A DNA stretch of 26,512 nt from Nematostella vectensis (taxonomy: Eukaryota; Cnidaria; Anthozoa; Actiniaria; Edwardsiidae): assembly GCF_932526225.1 (NCBI RefSeq), contig NC_064044.1, forward strand, positions 9,774,538-9,801,049, in the 5' to 3' direction. Below are positions 13,001 through 19,000 of the stretch, piece after piece. Position numbers and translations under genes: made by a program. The notes under the pieces were generated by a model, which saw nothing but the letters and a program-made list of their open reading frames with translations, ran no database searches and had not been told where the DNA came from. The first letter of the stretch is position 1. Each line of letters begins with the position of its first letter.

Positions 13001-16000
13001 GTTTCTGTATCGTGCCCCCCCTCCCCCTAATATTTCGAGGCCTGCTTACTATTGGCGTGTTTTCTTCAATCTCCTTGAGGTAGGAAGACTGAAGAAACCT
13101 CGGTGGCATATCGCTTATATCCGTCACTTCTATGATCACTGTCGTTCTTGACTCCAGCTTGGGAACGCCCAGGTCCTAGAACGACAGGCAACGACATAAC
13201 GACAGGCAACGACATTACGAGAGGCAAGGACATTACTAAAGGCGACGACATTACGACAGGCGACGACATTACGACAGCCAAACGACATTACGACAGGCAA
13301 GGAAATTACGACAGGCAACGACATTAAGACAGGCGACGACATTACGACAGCCAAACGACATTACGACAGGCAAGGACATTACAAAAGGCGACGACATTAC
13401 GACAGGCGACGACATTACGACAGCCAAAGGACATTACGACAGGTAAGGACATTACGACAGGCGACGACATTACGAGAGGCAACAACATTACGACAGCCAA
13501 ACGACATTACGCCAGGTAAGGACATTACGACAGGCGACGACATTACGAGAGGCAACAAAATTACGACATGCGACGACATTACGAAAAGCAATGATATTAC
13601 GACAGGCGAAGACATTACGACAGGCGACGACATTACGACAGCCAAGCGACATTACGACAGGCAAGGACATTACGGCAGGCGACGACATTACGACAGCCAA
13701 ACGACATTACGACAAGCAAGGACATTACAAGAGGCAACGACTTGCGACGACATTACGAAAAGCGATGACATTACGACAGGCGAAGACATTACGACAGGCA
13801 ACGTCATTACGACAGGCGACGACATAACGACAGACAAACGACATTACGACAGGCGACGGCATTATTGTATGCTCGCTCAACAACGAGCACTCGTCCTGCA
13901 TAGACAGGCAACTACACTACGAAAGGCAACGAAATTAAACTCAAAAACTCGACGATGAGTACACTGGTCCTACTACAACGACATACGACACTCCTTCGAC
14001 TGGAATCGACTCATACAATAACAAAAATCGTGCTTGACTCGACGACGTGTACTGCCCTTACACATGTATTAGTAGTACTTTCACAGTGATATCGGTAAGA
14101 TAAAATATTAATCAAGTCGTTAGTCAAGTATTAGCTCTGATAAAAAACATCGAAGCGTCCAAAAAGTACTTTGACGGAATATTTCCATCTCGTTCAAACT
14201 TTAGAGAGTGTTGGCAAAGCCAAAATGGTTTATGTGTTGGGGGGGGGGGGGGGGGGGGAGTGACTAAACACACAGACATGGGCGTTAAACGCAGTGTTTT
14301 AAATCCTTACCTCGGCAATCACCACAAGCATATAGCTGCGAGCCACCTCGAAATCCAGTGGGCCGCCTAGCGTCAACTCACCATTCACAGAATTGAGCGA
14401 GAAAAACGGCGTCTGCAAAACAGAAGTTATCAATACATGGTACGCCTATATTAACTACGATGAAGTAACTGCTTTGTGCGCGGTGCTAATGACACGATTA
14501 CTAGCGCGCGCAAGCAAATGGAAAAAAGATTGGCAAATTTATTATAAGTTACATATATCAATTAGAAACTACGAAAAAGTAGGGATGAAGTGTTTTACTG
14601 TACTTGCAAAGACGTTCGCTTTCGTTGTAGGCTGGTCAAACGAGAGAAAGAGAGAGGGAGAACGAGAGAAAGGGAAAAGGAAAGGGGAAAAGAAAGAGAA
14701 AGGGAGAGGAAAAGAGAAAGGGAATGGGAAGAGGAAGGGAAAGGAAAAGAGAAAGTGAAAGAAAAAGGGGAAGGGAGAGGGAAAGGGCAGGAAAAGAGAA
14801 AGAGAAGAGAAAGCTGACCTGCCAAGACGAGATGAGAATGACGTTTTGTGTCTAGTCGAGAAAAAGGGGAAAAAAGAAAGATGCAAAAGTAGAGTGTGTT
14901 AGAGCCATTCAAAGTACAGCCGACATAATCCTGATACTGTCACGCTAATGAAACAACCGTGCCATTTTAAGGGCTGCAAACAGCGTTTCCCTGATATGGT
15001 CACGCTAGTAAACCAGCGTGTCATTGTCAGCGCTGCCATCATACTCCCGATACTTTCACGCTAGTAAAGTCACCGTGACATTTGCCACGTTACCGCAATC
15101 GTCGTACATGGTCACAGTCATCAGCGTGACAATATCAAACAATTTATCAACATCATCGTGACCTTTGTCACGCCTCCACAATCATTCTGACCAATCCTAA
15201 GGCTGCTTTACACTTGCGATCTTTTATGCAATTTTTGTCACAGCCGAGCAAAACCGGCCCTTAGGGTATAACATAAAGGACATTAAAGGTCGTGTGTCCT
15301 ACCTGTGTCGCTGTGGCGTTACTGAATTTGTATTGGACCTGCGAATTAGTGCCGGAGTCTGCATCAATCGCGCTGATTTTTAGGATCGTGGTGCCAACTC
15401 TTGCATTCTGGGAATAGTAGAAATATCGATAAAACCTTTACTACTGATGTTCGCCTTCTGTGGAGAACGTCAGTAAAACTAAGAGAATAATAGTTCCGTG
15501 TTATTCGCGCGGTGCCAGGTCACCACCACAGGCCATCGGTTGTTTACGCATAAAGTAAATTGTTCTGTTTACCACTGAGGGGGAGGGGGGGGGCTCCCAC
15601 TGTGGCGCGACAAACCGATGATGGTGGTGATGACATGGGACCGCGCGCGCAATACGGAACTATTTTTCTTTTAGTTTTATTGACGTTTGCCAAAACAGGG
15701 ACTGCAAGCAGTCTAAGCTGTGAATGGTGTTGCCTGTATCACTGAGCGGGAGCGGTACCAGTCCGTACATCCGAATTGCGTGACAACGCTGTTGTCTCGA
15801 ATACATCCGAATTGCGTGACAACTATGTTGTCTCGAATACATCCTAATTGTGTGACAACTATGTTGTCTCGAATATCCAAAACTTTTAAAATGCTTAAAT
15901 ATTCCCCTTTTTTCACTTTTTGATACCTTAGACCTGATATTTTTTATAGAATGATGGATTGAATAACATCGTGATTCAAGCGGATTTAATTCTCTACTGA

Positions 16001-19000
16001 TATGAACATCTCATTTGCATCGGGATTCATAGCTTACGAGGTCGGTGCGACCTACTCTAACGAAGACCAACCCTGCCTCAATTTTACACTCCCATACAGT
16101 TCCGAAACAAACTAAACATCCATTTCAGTTAAGTGAGTAACTTTTGATTACATCCCATGAGTTAGTACCAAAACTCTATCGTGGGGGGTTATTCGCTAAG
16201 TCGCTTTGAAATATTTTTTTTTCCATTTAACTATAAAACATCATCTCCTACCTCGGCTATCTTGGCCATGTAAGGTTGCTCCGTAAAGACTGGAGCATTG
16301 TCGTTGTAGTCGTCTACTATTAAAAAGAAATTCTTGGAACCCTAGAAAGGAGAGAAAAGCGAGGAGTTGTTTAGGGAATACCCTCAATTCCTAGAAAAAG
16401 GAAAAGCGTGGAGATGTTGAGGTCGTGTCTGCAGCTAGGGCAATTAACTAAAAAATAACTAGCAAATAATCACGCTTACCCTTCTGGCTGGTCCGCCTCC
16501 ATTATAGTCATCTTCAACATATACCGTGAACTCGTAATTGTCTTGAATCTGTCAAATATAGACACATTATCGGGATGTGCAGCAGGCCTTGTGAGAATAC
16601 CCGCATCACTATCCCAAACCCTCCTGATAGTCTAACTCGACTTAGCACTGTCCCCATAATTACCCTCCCGTCCTCACCCCTGCCACCAACCTCTACCCAT
16701 ACCACAACTACTATCCCCCTCTTATCCCCCCCCCCCCCCCCCCTTACCCCATCATCACTCTAGTTGCCTTGGGGCGAATACCCGCTTAGCCAAGCCAACT
16801 AAACCTTACCTCTCTATTAACTTTTCCTTTGAGTTTAATTATCCCGGAATCTGGCCCGATTTCCAAGATCTTATTAATTGTATCACTCAGGCTGAATGTT
16901 AATTTGTCCTTTTCTACATCTTCCGCTTGAATTGTAGCAATATCAGTACCTGAAATACATGCATCATGTGATTGTATCGCATGCAAAATCACCCTCAAAG
17001 TTCCGCTCGTTGCTTACGCACTAAAAACCGTTCGAGTTTACAGCTGGTTCGATTGCTTTATAATATGTGTGTGTGGTCAAAAACGTTGGCGGGTATAAAG
17101 TATCTCCGAAATCAACGATTCACAATCCCAAAGATTCTTAGTTTCGCGTCCAGATTCACTTAGCGTCTATTTGCGGGGTAAGAAGTGACTTGCGCTAAGA
17201 GACCAAGTGACTGTTTTGGATGCAAACTAGCGCGCGCTCAGCCTTTTGGCGACAAAATAACAGCAACAAAAGGGAACTTATCCAGCGCATACGAAAAAAA
17301 AAAAACGATCTCCATTTTTAGAAAGGGTTTAGTTTCATTTAAAGATTTTATTTTCTTCTTCTTTCTCTGGTATGTAGGCTAAGCATTAAATGCTAAAAGC
17401 AGTGCTTGTTTTTTTGCCAAAAAAGTGCTAAAATAATGCTATTTTTTTAAAATGCTTGTGGATTAAAAAAATGCTCATTTTTTCAGACTTTTTTAATCAT
17501 ATAGAACATTACGTTTTCAGATTTTCGCTCACATGTTTTAACATCAAAATTTAACGATCAATGTTTTTTCCATTTAAGTCCAATACACGCTTGTCATTGG
17601 GTCATCATTACCCATTTTAGAAGTTAGTCATCGCTTGTTGTACTGGGTCATCACACTTGCTTGCAGATAGTCAACTAAGGCATGTTCCTGTTGGTCGTTG
17701 AATGCGGAATTGAGAACAGAGAATACCCTTTCTGCTGCAGCCGAGGATGGCTGCACCAACATCACTTTCTTCACTGCAGAAGCCCAGTGAGGGAGCTGTT
17801 CCTTGTGGTCGTGCCACCATTTTACCTTCCGCTCTTCTGTGTTGATTACCACATCTGCAGTGGCAGCTAAGTAAGCAGGTAGTTCAACTTTTAGGCCGTT
17901 GATAATGCAATCATCGTTGAGAAAAGGGAAGATTCGCAAGGCCTCTAGTGAGTGCTGAGTTGGCTTCAGCCACTGGACGCTGACCGTACACATATACCTT
18001 GCAGCCTTGAACCCTAACACTGTGTTGTATAGTTGGACATTGAACTTTCTCAGAAACCAATCTATGGCTGGTTGAACACATGCCTTTGCCTGCTGTTCGA
18101 GGGCTGCTACGTTTTGGGCAGGATTTTCTTCAGCGATTGCTGCTGCGACTGCACGCACGTTTGGAAAGTGAGGGGCTTGGCAGGCTTGGGCAACAGCATG
18201 GAGTTTCTCATAACACGAAAACACGAGAGGTCCATCACCTTCCAAGAAATAGGTCGCTTTTACAAAGTGCTCCCCAACATCGATGGTGATGGCGAGCTCG
18301 AGCTTCAGGTTGATCACTCGCTCAGGATCGGAAAGTATTGCCTGGAGTTGAGGGAGTAACTGTGGACCAATATTAGCGGCTTCTGCTTCAAGAATCAAGA
18401 ATCCCTCAATATCTCCAAACTGCAGTAACATTTGTTTGTAGACTTCCCACTTTGACCACCATGTGGTCTCACTGTATGATCTCGGTCTTTGCCCAGTCAG
18501 ATCTTTCCATAACATCTTTGCCTTGTAACTATGGCGGAACAGGCGAAGCCACACGCTACCGAACTCTAGAAGAGTTGGAATGACAAGATGATTCCCAACA
18601 TTGTCAAGCGTGTGTGAGAAACACACAACGTTGAGCAGCTTAGGAAAGATAAATGCAATTCTATCCAACGCTGCCTGGTTCACACTCGCCCCATCTCTTA
18701 TGGCTGCGAGTAACGAATTGGCCTTGACACCATAATCAACTGATAGGCACTGATTAAGAACTTGTGCAAGATCATCCGCATTCACTGACTTGGAACATAT
18801 ATCAATTTTGACGAGAAGTTGAATAATCGACCAATTCTCGTCAAGGAAACGCAGAATAACAGCAATTGCTTCTCCTTGCCGTGTACTTCCGTCAAAGATC
18901 ATCGAAACATCTCTTGTCATGCCAGTCTGGCCAGGCAAAGTCAGTTCAATTTTTTATCCTTTCGACTTCCTGCTTGAGAACAATTGAAATGTAATGACCA

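Noticed and set aside
13066-13827. Several open frames of [10 protein letters not shown] or [10 protein letters not shown] type
   Set aside because: All are frames of the 18-bp minisatellite, which lies in an intron.
14393-14912. Open frames rich in Lys/Glu/Arg or Phe/Ser/Pro on both strands
   Set aside because: They come from the polypurine tract; opposite-strand frames overlap completely.
15713-15923. Repetitive ORFs with [12 protein letters not shown] or RDNIVVTQ units
   Set aside because: They are translations of the three 36-bp repeats on each strand; the short copy number and intronic place argue against coding.
17682-18359. Plus-strand ORFs of 62-108 codons
   Set aside because: They lie antisense to the hAT transposase core, which has clear catalytic motifs on the minus strand.
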